64,000 bases of DNA from Egicoccus sp. AB-alg2 (GTDB lineage Bacteria > Actinomycetota > Nitriliruptoria > Nitriliruptorales > Nitriliruptoraceae), in NCBI RefSeq assembly GCF_041821065.1, contig NZ_JBGUAX010000005.1, forward strand, positions 124,001-188,000. The letters run 5' to 3'. The position numbers and the translations under genes were made by a program. This document shows positions 8,311 through 16,719 of this stretch, in pieces. Under the pieces are notes generated by a model. It was not told the DNA's origin, did no database searches, and saw nothing but the letters and a program-made list of their open reading frames with translations. How positions within the stretch are numbered: position 1 is the stretch's first letter; each line of letters begins with the position of its first letter.

Positions 8311-9006
8311 TCAGGTGAACAGGCCGTCGAGCAGCTCCTGCTCCCGCTCGACCCAGGTCTTGACGTCGTCGCGGACCTCGGCGATCTCCTCGTCGTCGAA
8401 GTGGTGGGCGCCGTCCGGGGTGATCCGGCACAGGTCGATCGGGCCGCCGACGCTGGGCGAGGTGATGGTCAGTGCGTCCAGCACGCGGACGATGCCCATG
8501 ACCCCGTAGCGCACCGGGCGCTGCACCATCCGGAAGTGGGCCAGCAGGGCTCCGGCCTGCTGTGCCATCGGGGCGCCGCTGCCGATCGCGTGGAAGCCGA
8601 TGTCCTCGTAGCGGCTGACGAGCCCGGTCGGGTTCACCTCGATGATCCACGGCCGGTCCTGGCTGTAGCCGGCCGCCAGTACGTAGGCCGACGGGGTGGC
8701 GCCCATCTCCTCGCCGGGGACGTCCTCGATGAAGTTGTCGTAGTGGTGGCGGAAGATCGGCAGGACCCGCGCCTGCAGGGCGTGCCCGACGTCGGTGGCC
8801 TGCAGCACCTCGCCGGCCGACTCGTGCAGGTCCGCGGCCAGGTCCGTCAACACACCACGCGCGCCGCTGCCGCCCCAGGCCGCGTGCTCGCCCAGGGCGT
8901 GCAACTTCGGGGCCGGGTAGCTCATGCCCCGGTCGTTCTCGGTGATCTGGGTGTCGGCGCCGATGACGAGGCCGTCCTCGCAGCGCAGTGCCAGCACGAC
9001 GGTCAC
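8311..9006 (-). CDS. Stand-alone proteasome-type Ntn hydrolase
   Basis: 231 residues. The chain begins Met-Thr (TVVLALRCEDGLVIGADTQ), so removing Met exposes Thr1 directly with no propeptide. Counting from that threonine, aspartate falls at 17 (GADTQ) and lysine at 33 (APKL), the catalytic spacing of proteasome beta subunits and HslV. GSGA motifs occur later. The GTG start has GGAAGGA upstream. It is not next to prcA, pup or an ATPase gene; the neighbours are argE and azlC. It belongs to the scattered bacterial proteasome homologues (Anbu/BPH-like grade) rather than to the actinobacterial 20S core. Peptidase activity is inferred only from the residue pattern. Confidence 0.85.
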   Translation of the reverse strand: MTVVLALRCEDGLVIGADTQITENDRGMSYPAPKLHALGEHAAWGGSGARGVLTDLAADLHESAGEVLQATDVGHALQARVLPIFRHHYDNFIEDVPGEEMGATPSAYVLAAGYSQDRPWIIEVNPTGLVSRYEDIGFHAIGSGAPMAQQAGALLAHFRMVQRPVRYGVMGIVRVLDALTITSPSVGGPIDLCRITPDGAHHFDDEEIAEVRDDVKTWVEREQELLDGLFT

Positions 9007-9232
9007 GCTGGTCCTTCCGGTCGTCGGGTGTAGGGGTATGTCGGGTGCCGGGCCAAGGCGGGTGCCGAGGCCGATGGGCGCCGGGCCGAGGCGGGTAGCG
9101 GGGCCGAGCGGATGTGACGCGGGGCCGGATGCGAAGCCAAGCCGGCGCCGGTGCGCGTCACCACCCCACGTTCGGCCACCGGGCCCGGGCGGGATACCGT
9201 GCGAGGTTCGTCTTGCCAGGGGCTGCCTCGCC

Positions 9233-9976
9233 GTGTCCACCGTGGATCCCGTGTCCCGTCGTGCCGTGGTGCGCGACGCCGTGGGTATCGGCGTCGCGAC
9301 GGGCGCGTTCGGTCTGTCCTACGGCGCCATCGCCGTGGCGTCGGGGCTGTCGGTCCTGCAGACGTGCGCGCTGTCCGTGCTGATGTTCACCGGCGCGTCG
9401 CAGTTCGCGATGGTCGGCGTCGTGGGTGCCGGTGGTGGCGCGCTCGCCTCGGCGGCCACGGCGGTGCTCCTCGGGACGCGCAACGCCCTGTACGGGCTGC
9501 AGCTGAGCGCGCTGCTGCGTGCGCGTGGGCCACGCCGCCTGCTCGCGTCGCAACTGGTCATCGACGAGAGCGCCGCCATGGCGGTCGCCCAGGACGACCC
9601 GCCGCGTGCCCGGCTGGGGTTCTGGGCGACGGGCGTGGCCGTGTTCGTGCTGTGGAACCTCGGCACCGTCGTCGGCGCGGTCGGCGCCGACCTGCTGGAG
9701 GACCCGAGCCGGTTCGGGCTCGACGTGGCCGGTCCGGCCGCGTTCGTGGCCCTGCTCTCGCCGCGGCTGCGCGACGTACCGGCCTGGACCGTGGCGATGG
9801 TCGCGGCGCTGGTGGCCGTGGTCGCGGTGCCGTTCGTGTCGGCCGGTGTGCCGGTGCTGCTCGCCGCGGTGGTGGCGGCCGTGGTGGCGCTGGTCGGTCG
9901 GCGCGGCGGTGCGTCCGACGGCGGGCGCGACGACGAGTGCGGTGACGGCGTCGACGTCCCGCAGGAGGCGCGCTGA
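9233..9976 (+). CDS. azlC: AzlC-family branched-chain amino acid exporter, large subunit
   Basis: 247 residues, about seven membrane helices. Family signatures include GVATGAFGLSYGAIAVASGL near the N-terminus and MFTGASQFAMVGVVGAGGG, then LGTRNALYGLQLSALL. With AzlD it exports branched-chain or related amino acids. The last base of its stop is the first base of the azlD ATG (TGATG), giving translational coupling. The GTG at 9233 was chosen because everything upstream is low-complexity noncoding repeat. The C-terminal ~25 residues are acidic and cytoplasmic. Confidence 0.92.
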   Translation: MSTVDPVSRRAVVRDAVGIGVATGAFGLSYGAIAVASGLSVLQTCALSVLMFTGASQFAMVGVVGAGGGALASAATAVLLGTRNALYGLQLSALLRARGPRRLLASQLVIDESAAMAVAQDDPPRARLGFWATGVAVFVLWNLGTVVGAVGADLLEDPSRFGLDVAGPAAFVALLSPRLRDVPAWTVAMVAALVAVVAVPFVSAGVPVLLAAVVAAVVALVGRRGGASDGGRDDECGDGVDVPQEAR

Positions 9977-10284
9977 TGCCGTCGACGACGTTGTGGATCG
10001 CCGTACTGGCCGGCTCCCTCGGCTGCTACGGGATCAAGCTGGCCGGGCTGTCGGTGCCCGACCGCGTGCTGGAGGACCCACGGGTGCGCCGCATCGCGGC
10101 GATGCTGCCGATCGCGCTGCTGGCGGCGCTGATCGCGGTGCAGACCGTCGCCGACGGGACCGCGCTGGGCGTGGACGCCCGCGTCGCGGGGGTCGGGGTC
10201 GCGATCGTCGCGGTGCTGCTGCGCGCGCCATTCCTCGTCGTCGTCCTCGCCGCGATGGCGACCACCGCCCTCCTGCGCCTCTGA
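9976..10284 (+). CDS. azlD: AzlD-family branched-chain amino acid exporter, small subunit
   Basis: 102 residues with three to four membrane segments: TLWIAVLAGSLGCYGIKLAG, MLPIALLAALIAVQTV and a C-terminal hydrophobic pair. The segment IAAMLPIALLAAL is typical of AzlD. It overlaps the azlC stop by one base and so is a two-gene operon with it. The pair is thought to form the exporter together. Confidence 0.9.
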   Translation: MPSTTLWIAVLAGSLGCYGIKLAGLSVPDRVLEDPRVRRIAAMLPIALLAALIAVQTVADGTALGVDARVAGVGVAIVAVLLRAPFLVVVLAAMATTALLRL

Positions 10285-10343
10285 ACGCCGCCGTCCCGCG
10301 CCGCTGACCCACTCCTCCCCCGGCTCGGGAGCCCCACCCCGCT

Positions 10344-10557
10344 CCGTCGCGCCAGCCGGCAACCGTCGCGCCCGACCGCCCCTCCGCGACACCCCCACGC
10401 GACCGTTGCGCCCTCACATCACGCTCGCCGTCACCCGCGACCGACCCGCCCCGTCACGCCAGCCGGCAACCGTCGCGCCCGACCGCCCCTCCGCGGCACC
10501 CCCACGCGACCGTTGCGCCCTCACATCACCCTCGCCGTCACCCGCGACCGACCCGCC
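10344..10557. repeat. Two tandem copies of a 107-bp unit, plus start of a third
   Basis: Copy 1 is 10344-10450 and copy 2 is 10451-10557, with only three differences in 107 bases. The first nine bases of a third copy begin at 10558. Each unit contains an imperfect inverted repeat (CAACCGTCGCG at 10360-10370 against CGCGACCGTTG at 10398-10408, one mismatch). A diverged relative of the first ~28 bases appears again at about 12062-12091. The repeat fills most of the 434-base gap between azlD and the DUF6131 gene; no gene is supported there. It could be a REP-like intergenic element or a regulatory array. Confidence 0.85.
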
Positions 10558-10718
10558 CCGTCGCGCGAGGCGGTGGCCGTGCTGGCCGACGCGCCTCGTA
10601 GCCAATCACTGCCGTTCGCCGGGGGTCGAATGGCCATTTTTCGTGACCGGAACGGCGGGTGCCACCGCGGCGCCGGATGCACGATTATTCGCGTCGTCTT
10701 TCCAACTGGAGGTCATAG

Positions 10719-10874
10719 GTGATCACCCTCGGAGTGCTTCTCCTCATCCTCGGGTTCCTGTTCGACATCGGGATCCTGTGGACGCTCGGCATCATCCTGC
10801 TGGTCGTCGGCGTCATCCTGTTCATCCTCGGCTCCATCGGCCGGGCGGTGGGTGGGCGTCCTCACTACTGGTAA
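10719..10874 (+). CDS. DUF6131-family small membrane protein
   Basis: 51 residues: two hydrophobic helices joined by FDIGILWTLG, ending in the family's conserved tail GSIGRAVGGRPHYW. The GTG at 10719 has a perfect GGAGGT site. DUF6131 proteins are common in Actinobacteria and have no assigned role. The gene sits alone between the 107-bp repeats and a hairpin terminator. AT-rich patches just upstream (ATTTTTCGTG and ATTATTCGCG within 10640-10700) probably hold its promoter. Confidence 0.85.
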   Translation: MITLGVLLLILGFLFDIGILWTLGIILLVVGVILFILGSIGRAVGGRPHYW

Positions 10875-10945
10875 CGCACGAGCGAGGCCGGCACTCGGGG
10901 GTGGCCTCGCCCCCAGACGAGGACACCCTCTCTCCCTCTCTCCCA

Positions 10946-10978
10946 GGAACGAGCCGGGCCATGCGCCCGGCTCGTTCC
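10946..10978 (+). terminator. Hairpin terminator after the DUF6131 gene
   Basis: A perfect 14-bp stem (GGAACGAGCCGGGC and complement) with a 5-base loop is followed by ACGTTTT, the closest thing to a U tract in this window. A smaller 8-bp hairpin (GCGAGGCC/GGCCTCGC, 10882-10910) lies between the stop codon and this one. The element also faces the 3' end of the convergent DUF559 gene and may serve both strands. Confidence 0.75.
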
Positions 10979-11005
10979 ACGTTTTCAAAGGATGACGGCA
11001 GAAGA

Positions 11006-11944
11006 TCAGGCGGGGCCGAGCTCGCCACGACGAAGGCGCCGAACCAACCCGGGCAGGACGTCGGTGTGGAGGTCGGCGCGACGGACCACCTCGACGTACC
11101 AGCCGAGCGCGCCCATCCGTGCGCGGGTGCGCTCGTCCTTGCGGCGAACATCCCGCAGGTCGTGGTAGGCCGCACCATCGATCTCCAGCAGCACGAAGCG
11201 GTCCGGCCAGGCGACGTCGGCGCGGTGCACCGGGGCGCCGCCCAGGTCGCGAACCTGGTACTGCAGCACGAACGGCGGCGCCCCGAGCCGGATCAGCTCC
11301 TGCACGATCAGGACCTCGACGGGAGAACCGAGCCGTCCGACGTCGCCGGGCAAGCGTGCCACCACGTCCAGCAGCCGGCGGCGCCCGGGCAGGCGGCGGT
11401 GACGGTCGGTCAGTTCGACCAACGTCTCCACGAACCCCGCGTCCCGGCGTGCGAGGTCCGCCACGTAGCGCTCCAGCGTGCGGAGATCCGTTCCGACGGC
11501 GAGGTCGAGCACCGTTCGCGCCGGGATCGTGCAGGGGATCCCGTGGGCCTCGGTCACCTCGTCCGCGCCCAACGACGCCGTCGTCCGCAAGCGGTGGTCA
11601 CCGACCTTGGTGTGACGGCCGCGGAACACGGTCACGTCCAGGCGCTCCGGACGCTCGGCGTCGAGGAAGCGGTGCAGGTGCGCCGCGGTGTCGTGGGATG
11701 CCCAGGCCTCCGGGCCCGCGGCGAGGACGAGACCCTGCAGGTCCCGGCGCCACGTCCGCTCGTGCGTGCCGAGATCGATGACCCCGGGCAAGGGCTCGGT
11801 CCAGGCCGCCGCCGCGACGCGCGCCGTGATGGTGCGCGCGCTCACGCCCGCCTCCTCGAGCAGTTGACGGCGTAGCACGAGGCCACGCTGTTGCCTCGCG
11901 ACTCGGTTGGCTCGGACGTCCACGGGTTCCATGGGACGGAGCAT
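11006..11944 (-). CDS. AbiEi-antitoxin-like N-terminus plus DUF559 nuclease-like domain
   Basis: 312 residues from an ATG at 11944; a second ATG at 11932 is equally possible, and neither has a clear ribosome site. The first ~60 residues (RANRVARQQRGLVLRRQLLEEAGVSARTI) are the winged-helix N-domain found in AbiEi-type antitoxins. The last ~110 residues are DUF559, a Vsr/PD-(D/E)XK-like fold: QVRDLGGAPVHRADVAWPD, then FVLLEIDGAAYHD with the acidic and histidine residues, then RKDERTRARMGALGWYV. This two-domain family is frequent in actinobacterial chromosomes. There is no toxin gene beside it, so a toxin-antitoxin role is not supported. DNA repair or nucleic-acid binding is an inference. Confidence 0.8.
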   Translation of the reverse strand: MLRPMEPVDVRANRVARQQRGLVLRRQLLEEAGVSARTITARVAAAAWTEPLPGVIDLGTHERTWRRDLQGLVLAAGPEAWASHDTAAHLHRFLDAERPERLDVTVFRGRHTKVGDHRLRTTASLGADEVTEAHGIPCTIPARTVLDLAVGTDLRTLERYVADLARRDAGFVETLVELTDRHRRLPGRRRLLDVVARLPGDVGRLGSPVEVLIVQELIRLGAPPFVLQYQVRDLGGAPVHRADVAWPDRFVLLEIDGAAYHDLRDVRRKDERTRARMGALGWYVEVVRRADLHTDVLPGLVRRLRRGELGPA

Positions 11945-12180
11945 GACGGGTCGGTCGGTGAAGGCCGCCGCGAGCCCGTCACCGCTTGTGGAGAACGACG
12001 GCGGCGCGATCGGGAGCGCCGTCCGACGGCGGGCCAGCGCGGTGTCAGACGAGCGGCGGCCCGGTCGCGCCAGCCGGCAACGGTCGCGCCCAGCGGCCGC
12101 TCGGCGGCGGTCAGCCGCGACCGATGCGCGCAGGCGCGACCGCAGGGGTGGCGACGCGGGCCAGCCGCGGCTGCCGCGGG

Positions 12181-13827
12181 TCAGGTGCGGTCGTGGCGGT
12201 AGACCGGGACGTGCTCGGGCGGCAGTGGGGTGTTGCCGAGGATGAGGTCGGCGGCCTTCTCCGCAATCATCATCACCGGTGCGTAGATGTTGCCGTTGGT
12301 GATGCCTGGCATGACCGAGGCGTCGACGACGCGCAGCCCCTCGACGCCGTGGACCTTCATCGAGGCCGGGTCCACGACGGCCATGTCGTCGGTGCCCATC
12401 TTCGCCGTGCACGAGGGGTGCAGGGCCGTCTCCGCGTCGCGGGCCACCCAGTCGAGGATCTCGTCGTCGGTGGACACGTCCGGGCCGGGCGAGATCTCGC
12501 CGCCGTTGAACGGCTCCATCGCGGGCTGGTTGAGGATCTCGCGCGCGACCCGGATCGCCTCGATCCACTCGCGACGGTCGTTCTCCGTCGACAGGTAGTT
12601 GAACCGCAGCGCCGGGTGGACCCGCGGGTCACGGGAACGGATCTTCACGCTGCCGCGTACGTCGGAGTACATCGGCCCGACGTGGACCTGGTAGCCGTGA
12701 CCGCCGGCCGGCGTGGAGCCGTCGTAGCGGATCGCGATCGGCAGGAAGTGGAACATCAGGTTCGGGTAGTCCACCTCGTCGTTGGAGCGGACGAAGCCGC
12801 CACCCTCGAAGTGGTTGGTCGCACCCGGGCCCGAACGGAGGAACAGCCACTGGAAGCCGATCCAGGGCCGGCGCCACATCGCGAGTTGCGGCTGCAGCGA
12901 CACCGGCTGCTTGGAGGCGTACTGGATGTAGACCTCGAGGTGGTCCTGCAGGTTCTCCCCGACCCCGGGCAGGTGGTGCACCGGCGTGACGCCGAGCCGG
13001 CGCAGTTCGTCCGCGTCGCCGACGCCCGACAGCTGCAGCAGCTGCGGGGTGTTGATGGCGCCGCCGCACAGGATCACCTCGTTGGCCAGCGCCCGTCGCA
13101 GCCGGCCGCGGTGGATGTAGTCGACACCGCGCGCCCGCGTGCCGTCCCACACGACCCTGGCCGCCAGCGCGCGCGTGCGGACCTCGAGGTTCGGGCGGTC
13201 CATCACCGGGTGCAGGTAGGCGCGAGCGGCCGACAGCCGCCGGCCGCGGTGGACGTTCTTGTCGAAGGGTGCGAACCCCTCCTGCCGATAGCCGTTGACG
13301 TCGTTGGTCAGCGGGTAGCCGGCCTGCCGGCCCGCCTCGAAGAAGGCGCCGAACAACGGGTTGTCCGCGGGCCCGCGTTCGAGCACGAGCGGCCCCTGCC
13401 CGCCGCGGTACTCGTCCTCCCCGGCCAGGCAGGTCTCCATGCGCTTGAAGTAGGGCAGGCAGTGGGCGTAGTCCCAGTCCTGCATGCCGGGCTGCTGGGC
13501 CCACTTCTCGTAGTCCATCCAGTTGCCGCGCTGGAAGATCATGCCGTTGATGGAGGACGAGCCGCCGAGGACCTTGCCGCGCGCGTGGTAGATGCGCCGG
13601 CCGTGCATGTTCGGCTCGGGCTCGGACTCGTACTTCCAGTCGTAGAAGCGGCTGCCGATCGGGAACGGCAGGGCCGCCGGCATGTGGATGAAGACGTCCC
13701 ACCGGTAGTCGGGACGACCGGCCTCGAGGACCAGCACCTCGTTGGCGGGATCGGCGCTCAGCCGGTTGGCCAGGGCACTGCCGGCCGAGCCGCCACCGAC
13801 GATCACGTAGTCGTAGGTCTTGTCCAT
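12181..13827 (-). CDS. betA: Choline dehydrogenase (GMC oxidoreductase)
   Basis: 548 residues. FAD-binding motif [18 protein letters not shown] near residue 7, GMC signature 1 around [12 protein letters not shown], and [14 protein letters not shown] in the middle. [19 protein letters not shown] and [11 protein letters not shown] follow, with the active-site histidine in the C-terminal catalytic segment before [19 protein letters not shown]. The order and spacing follow E. coli BetA over the full length. It oxidises choline to betaine aldehyde, toward the osmoprotectant glycine betaine; no betB is present here, so another alcohol substrate is possible. Start is ATG at 13827. A strong hairpin separates it from the regulator gene upstream. 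Confidence 0.9.
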   Translation of the reverse strand: MDKTYDYVIVGGGSAGSALANRLSADPANEVLVLEAGRPDYRWDVFIHMPAALPFPIGSRFYDWKYESEPEPNMHGRRIYHARGKVLGGSSSINGMIFQRGNWMDYEKWAQQPGMQDWDYAHCLPYFKRMETCLAGEDEYRGGQGPLVLERGPADNPLFGAFFEAGRQAGYPLTNDVNGYRQEGFAPFDKNVHRGRRLSAARAYLHPVMDRPNLEVRTRALAARVVWDGTRARGVDYIHRGRLRRALANEVILCGGAINTPQLLQLSGVGDADELRRLGVTPVHHLPGVGENLQDHLEVYIQYASKQPVSLQPQLAMWRRPWIGFQWLFLRSGPGATNHFEGGGFVRSNDEVDYPNLMFHFLPIAIRYDGSTPAGGHGYQVHVGPMYSDVRGSVKIRSRDPRVHPALRFNYLSTENDRREWIEAIRVAREILNQPAMEPFNGGEISPGPDVSTDDEILDWVARDAETALHPSCTAKMGTDDMAVVDPASMKVHGVEGLRVVDASVMPGITNGNIYAPVMMIAEKAADLILGNTPLPPEHVPVYRHDRT

Positions 13828-13875
13828 GGAGGGTCCTTCACGGGAGTCGTCGACGCGTTCCCCCCGCGAACACGC

Positions 13876-13908
13876 CGACGGGCCGGGCAGTCGCTGCCCG
13901 ACCCGTCG
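13876..13908 (-). terminator. Hairpin between FHA-LuxR gene and betA
   Basis: A 15-bp stem with one mismatch and a 3-base loop (TCG) lies 42 bases past the end of the FHA-LuxR gene. It probably ends that transcript before betA, so the two genes are not a simple operon even though they point the same way. Confidence 0.6.
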
Positions 13909-13949
13909 TTCGAAGCGGTACTGCGGATCGACGCGTCAGCGCCGAACGC

Positions 13950-14540
13950 TCACAGCAGGCCGAGCTTGACCCCCTGCGACACGGCGCCGGCGCGGTTACG
14001 CACGCCGAGCTTGTCGTACAGCTCCTGAGCGTAGGCCTTGACCGTCCGCTCGGTCACGCCGAGCTGCTCGCCGATCTCCGAGTTGGTCATCCCCTCGGCC
14101 ATGCCCTCGAGCACCTGCTGCTGGCGCGGGGACAGGTGCGGGCCGGTCTCCACCTTGGGCATCTCGAAGACCATCGTGGCGTCCTCGCGCTGCATCGCAG
14201 CTGCGGGGTCCTCGAGGGTCGCGGTGAGCGGGCCGAAGCTGATGCGGTCGCCGTGCCGCACGACGGTCGGTCCGGCGATCGACTCGCCGTTGACCTTGGT
14301 GCCGGAGCTCGACCCGAGGTCTGTCACGATGAGGACGTTGCCGTCCTTGCGGATCTCCGCGTGGACCCGGGAGACGCGCGGGTCGGGCAGCACGTAGCCG
14401 TTGTCCTCACGACGGCCGAGGGTGGCGACGTCCTTGTCCACGCGCAGGCGCAGGCCGGCGAGGATGGGGTCGTCGAACCGCAGGGTCGGCACGGGAACGA
14501 TCTTCTGGGCCTTCGGGGCCGGGGCTTGCATGGGCTGCAC
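13950..14540 (-). CDS. FHA domain fused to a LuxR-type DNA-binding domain
   Basis: 196 residues. Residues ~25-115 form an FHA phosphothreonine-binding domain (ATLGRREDNGYVLPDPRVSR, HAEIRKDG, DLGSSSGTKVNGE). Residues ~140-196 form a LuxR helix-turn-helix (LSPRQQQVLEGMAEGMTNSE, GVTERTVKAY, YDKLGVRNRAGAV). There is no receiver domain, so control would be by binding a phosphothreonine partner, as expected of a Ser/Thr kinase target in Actinobacteria. The GTG at 14540 is preferred because GGAGG lies just before it; an in-frame ATG at 14531 is farther from the site. The target genes are unknown; betA downstream is a candidate. Confidence 0.85.
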   Translation of the reverse strand: MQPMQAPAPKAQKIVPVPTLRFDDPILAGLRLRVDKDVATLGRREDNGYVLPDPRVSRVHAEIRKDGNVLIVTDLGSSSGTKVNGESIAGPTVVRHGDRISFGPLTATLEDPAAAMQREDATMVFEMPKVETGPHLSPRQQQVLEGMAEGMTNSEIGEQLGVTERTVKAYAQELYDKLGVRNRAGAVSQGVKLGLL

Positions 14541-14801
14541 GGCGCCTCCTCGCGTCGCGTCACGTTCGACTGGCTGGGTTCCGTCGAACTCGAGAACCGT
14601 CAGCACTCCGCACTCACTGACGGCGAGGGCAGTCTGACCGATGAGCACCGACGAACGGCAGCCGCCGCATGGCCGGTCGGCATGACCGTTCAGCGGTGCC
14701 CGTCCGGCCAGGGCGGGGCCCTCGTCGCCACCTGACGGCCATGGCGAGGTGTTCGCGGGCGACCCGCCTGGGAAACCCCGCCCTCGTTGCGTCGGCCTCG
14801 T

Positions 14802-15587
14802 TCAGGCGTCGTCCTCCTCGTCCTGTCCTGGTTCTTCCTCGCCCTCGGTGCCGGCCTCGGCGTCGACCTCCTCGTCCTGGGCGTCGTGGTCCATCGTCGG
14901 ACCGGGGACGAGCTCGCCGCAGGCGGCGCGGTCCCCGGCGTCACCGGTGTCCAGCGTCTCCTGGTCTGGGCCGGGCGCGTCGGCGCCATCGGCCTGGTAA
15001 CGGTCCGGGACGTGGCCGAGGTTGTCGGGGCCCTCGTGGACCATCACGGCCACCCCGTCCGCCGGGAGGTCCGCGAACCGGAAGGCGGTCGTCTGGAAGG
15101 CGAGGTAGGCGGTGCCGGTCTCGTTGACGAGCAGCGGCGGGAAGTCGCCGGGATGCTCGCCGTGGTCGACGCCGTCCGGCGCCCAGTGGCCGCCCGCACC
15201 CTGGAAGGGGCCGTCGGGGTCGTCGGCGTCGCATGCCGCGTTCTCGTGGAGGTGGAAGCCACGCCAGCCGGGACCGAGGCCGTCGATGGTCGCCTCGACG
15301 AAGACCCCGTCGGCCGCCTCGGTGACCACGACGGTGCCGACCGGCTCGCCGTCCACGTCCGCCAGGGCCACCTCGACGCGCTGGTCGTCGGTGGTGGTGG
15401 CCGGCCCGGTGTCCTCGCCCGGGAGCAACTCCTCCCCCGGTTCGCCCTCGACGTCCCCGACGTCGGTGCTGCCCTCGGCCAAGGTCTCGGCCCCGTCGTC
15501 CGGGGCGGTCGCCGTGCCGCCGTCGCAGCCTGCCAGTACCAGCGCCGACGCCAGGACCATCCCGCCCCGTCCGGTTGCTGTTCTCAT
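14802..15587 (-). CDS. sodC: Cu/Zn superoxide dismutase lipoprotein
   Basis: 261 residues. Signal peptide with a lipobox (LVLAGC, Cys about residue 20), then an acidic linker, then the SOD domain. All metal ligands are visible: GFHLHENAAC gives two histidines, GGHWAPDGVDHGEHPGDFP gives the bridging and zinc histidines and the aspartate, and VMVHEGPDNLG gives the last copper histidine. The disulfide cysteines (NAACD and RAACGEL) and the guiding arginine (DAGDRAACG) are present. It would dismutate superoxide at the outer face of the membrane. The C-terminal ~35 residues are extremely acidic, which would suit a high-salt exterior. The ATG at 15587 has GGAG upstream. Confidence 0.9.
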   Translation of the reverse strand: MRTATGRGGMVLASALVLAGCDGGTATAPDDGAETLAEGSTDVGDVEGEPGEELLPGEDTGPATTTDDQRVEVALADVDGEPVGTVVVTEAADGVFVEATIDGLGPGWRGFHLHENAACDADDPDGPFQGAGGHWAPDGVDHGEHPGDFPPLLVNETGTAYLAFQTTAFRFADLPADGVAVMVHEGPDNLGHVPDRYQADGADAPGPDQETLDTGDAGDRAACGELVPGPTMDHDAQDEEVDAEAGTEGEEEPGQDEEDDA

Positions 15588-15830
15588 CCCGTGCTCCGTT
15601 CGCCTGGCGCTGGTCGACTCCCCACCCTGGACGGCGCGGGACCCCGCCGTGGGTGTCGCCCCGGCCGTGCGTTCGGCGTCCGCGCGAATCGCCCGCCCCG
15701 CCGCGCCCGGCCCGCCACGCCAGCGACAGATCGCCGTGCCGCATCGGCGTGTGCCGGCGAACGCCGCCCGGTGCGGCCGGCCGCTTCGTAGGCTCCGTGG
15801 CTGCCGGAGACCGCCGACGGGAGCCGCGCC

Positions 15831-16637
15831 TTGACGCCACATCGCCGCCACGAACGCTGCCCACCCGCGGCGGCCCTCGTCCGTCGCCCGGCCAGGCACC
15901 TCGCCGAGGCCGAGCTGACCCATCTGGCGCGGCAGCCGGTGGACCCGGACCGGGCCGCCTCGCAACACACCGCCTACGTCGAGGTACTCCGCCAGTACGG
16001 CGTCGCCGTCCGCCACCTGCCCGCCGCCCCGTCGCACCCCGACGGCGTGTTCGTGGAGGACGTCGTCGTCGCGGTCGGGGGTCTGGCGATCGTCACCCGC
16101 CCGGGGGCGGCGTCACGCCGGGGCGAGACCGCCGGGCTCGAACCGATCCTGGCGGCCATGGGGCTGGAGGTCGTGACGGTCGAACCGCCGGCCACCCTCG
16201 ACGGTGGCGACGTGCTGCAGATCGGCACGTGTGTCTACGTGGGCCGCTCCTCGCGCACGAACGACGCGGCCGTCGAGCAGTTGCGCCGCTGGCTGGTGCC
16301 GCTCGGCCGCACCGTCGTCCCCGTGGACGTGACCGGTGCCCTGCACCTGAAGACGGCCGTCACCGCCCTGCCCGACGGGGAGCTGGTGGCCCGTCCCGAC
16401 TGCGTGGACCTCGCCCCCTTCGGACCACGCCCGATCCTGGTCGCGCCCGAGCCCACGGGCGCCGACGTGCTGCTGCTCGACGACCTGGTCGTCGTGTCCG
16501 CGAGCGCGCCACGAACCGCCGAGGAGATCGCCGGGCGTGGGTTCGAGGTCGTCGCGGTGGCGATCGACGAACTGGAGAAGCTGGAGGCCGGCCCGACCTG
16601 CTTGTCGGTGCTGCTGACCGACGCGCAACCGACGTGA
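15831..16637 (+). CDS. ddaH: Dimethylarginine dimethylaminohydrolase (dimethylargininase)
   Basis: 268 residues, a pentein-fold guanidino-modifying enzyme that hydrolyses methylated arginines to citrulline and amines. Motifs: HPDGVFVEDVVVAVGG (substrate acids), TLDGGDVLQIG, VGRSSRTNDAA, GALHLKTAVTAL (catalytic histidine) and EAGPTCLSVLLT near the C-terminus with the nucleophile cysteine. It begins with TTG at 15831 after GGGAG. It diverges from sodC across a 243-base gap that holds both promoters. Some relatives act on plain arginine or on citrulline analogues, so the substrate is not certain. Confidence 0.88.
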   Translation: MTPHRRHERCPPAAALVRRPARHLAEAELTHLARQPVDPDRAASQHTAYVEVLRQYGVAVRHLPAAPSHPDGVFVEDVVVAVGGLAIVTRPGAASRRGETAGLEPILAAMGLEVVTVEPPATLDGGDVLQIGTCVYVGRSSRTNDAAVEQLRRWLVPLGRTVVPVDVTGALHLKTAVTALPDGELVARPDCVDLAPFGPRPILVAPEPTGADVLLLDDLVVVSASAPRTAEEIAGRGFEVVAVAIDELEKLEAGPTCLSVLLTDAQPT

Positions 16638-16719
16638 CGGTGGCCGGTCGCGGCCCCACCTGCTCGCTCACGGGCGCCGCAGCAGGCAGGCTGTACACGA
16701 CGGCCGAGGGAGGACCGCC

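Noticed and set aside
9040-9120. Degenerate GGGCCGAGGCGGGT-like repeats before azlC.
   Set aside because: Copies are short and imperfect; with this base composition they are not distinguishable from simple GC drift, so no element was called.
10406-11875. Plus-strand open frame running from the 107-bp repeat across the DUF559 gene.
   Set aside because: Its beginning is repeat translation and the rest is antisense to a gene with clear AbiEi and DUF559 motifs.
11006-11944. Type IV toxin-antitoxin system (AbiEi-like domain).
   Set aside because: Only the antitoxin-type winged helix is present and it is fused to DUF559. No AbiEii nucleotidyltransferase gene lies next to it.
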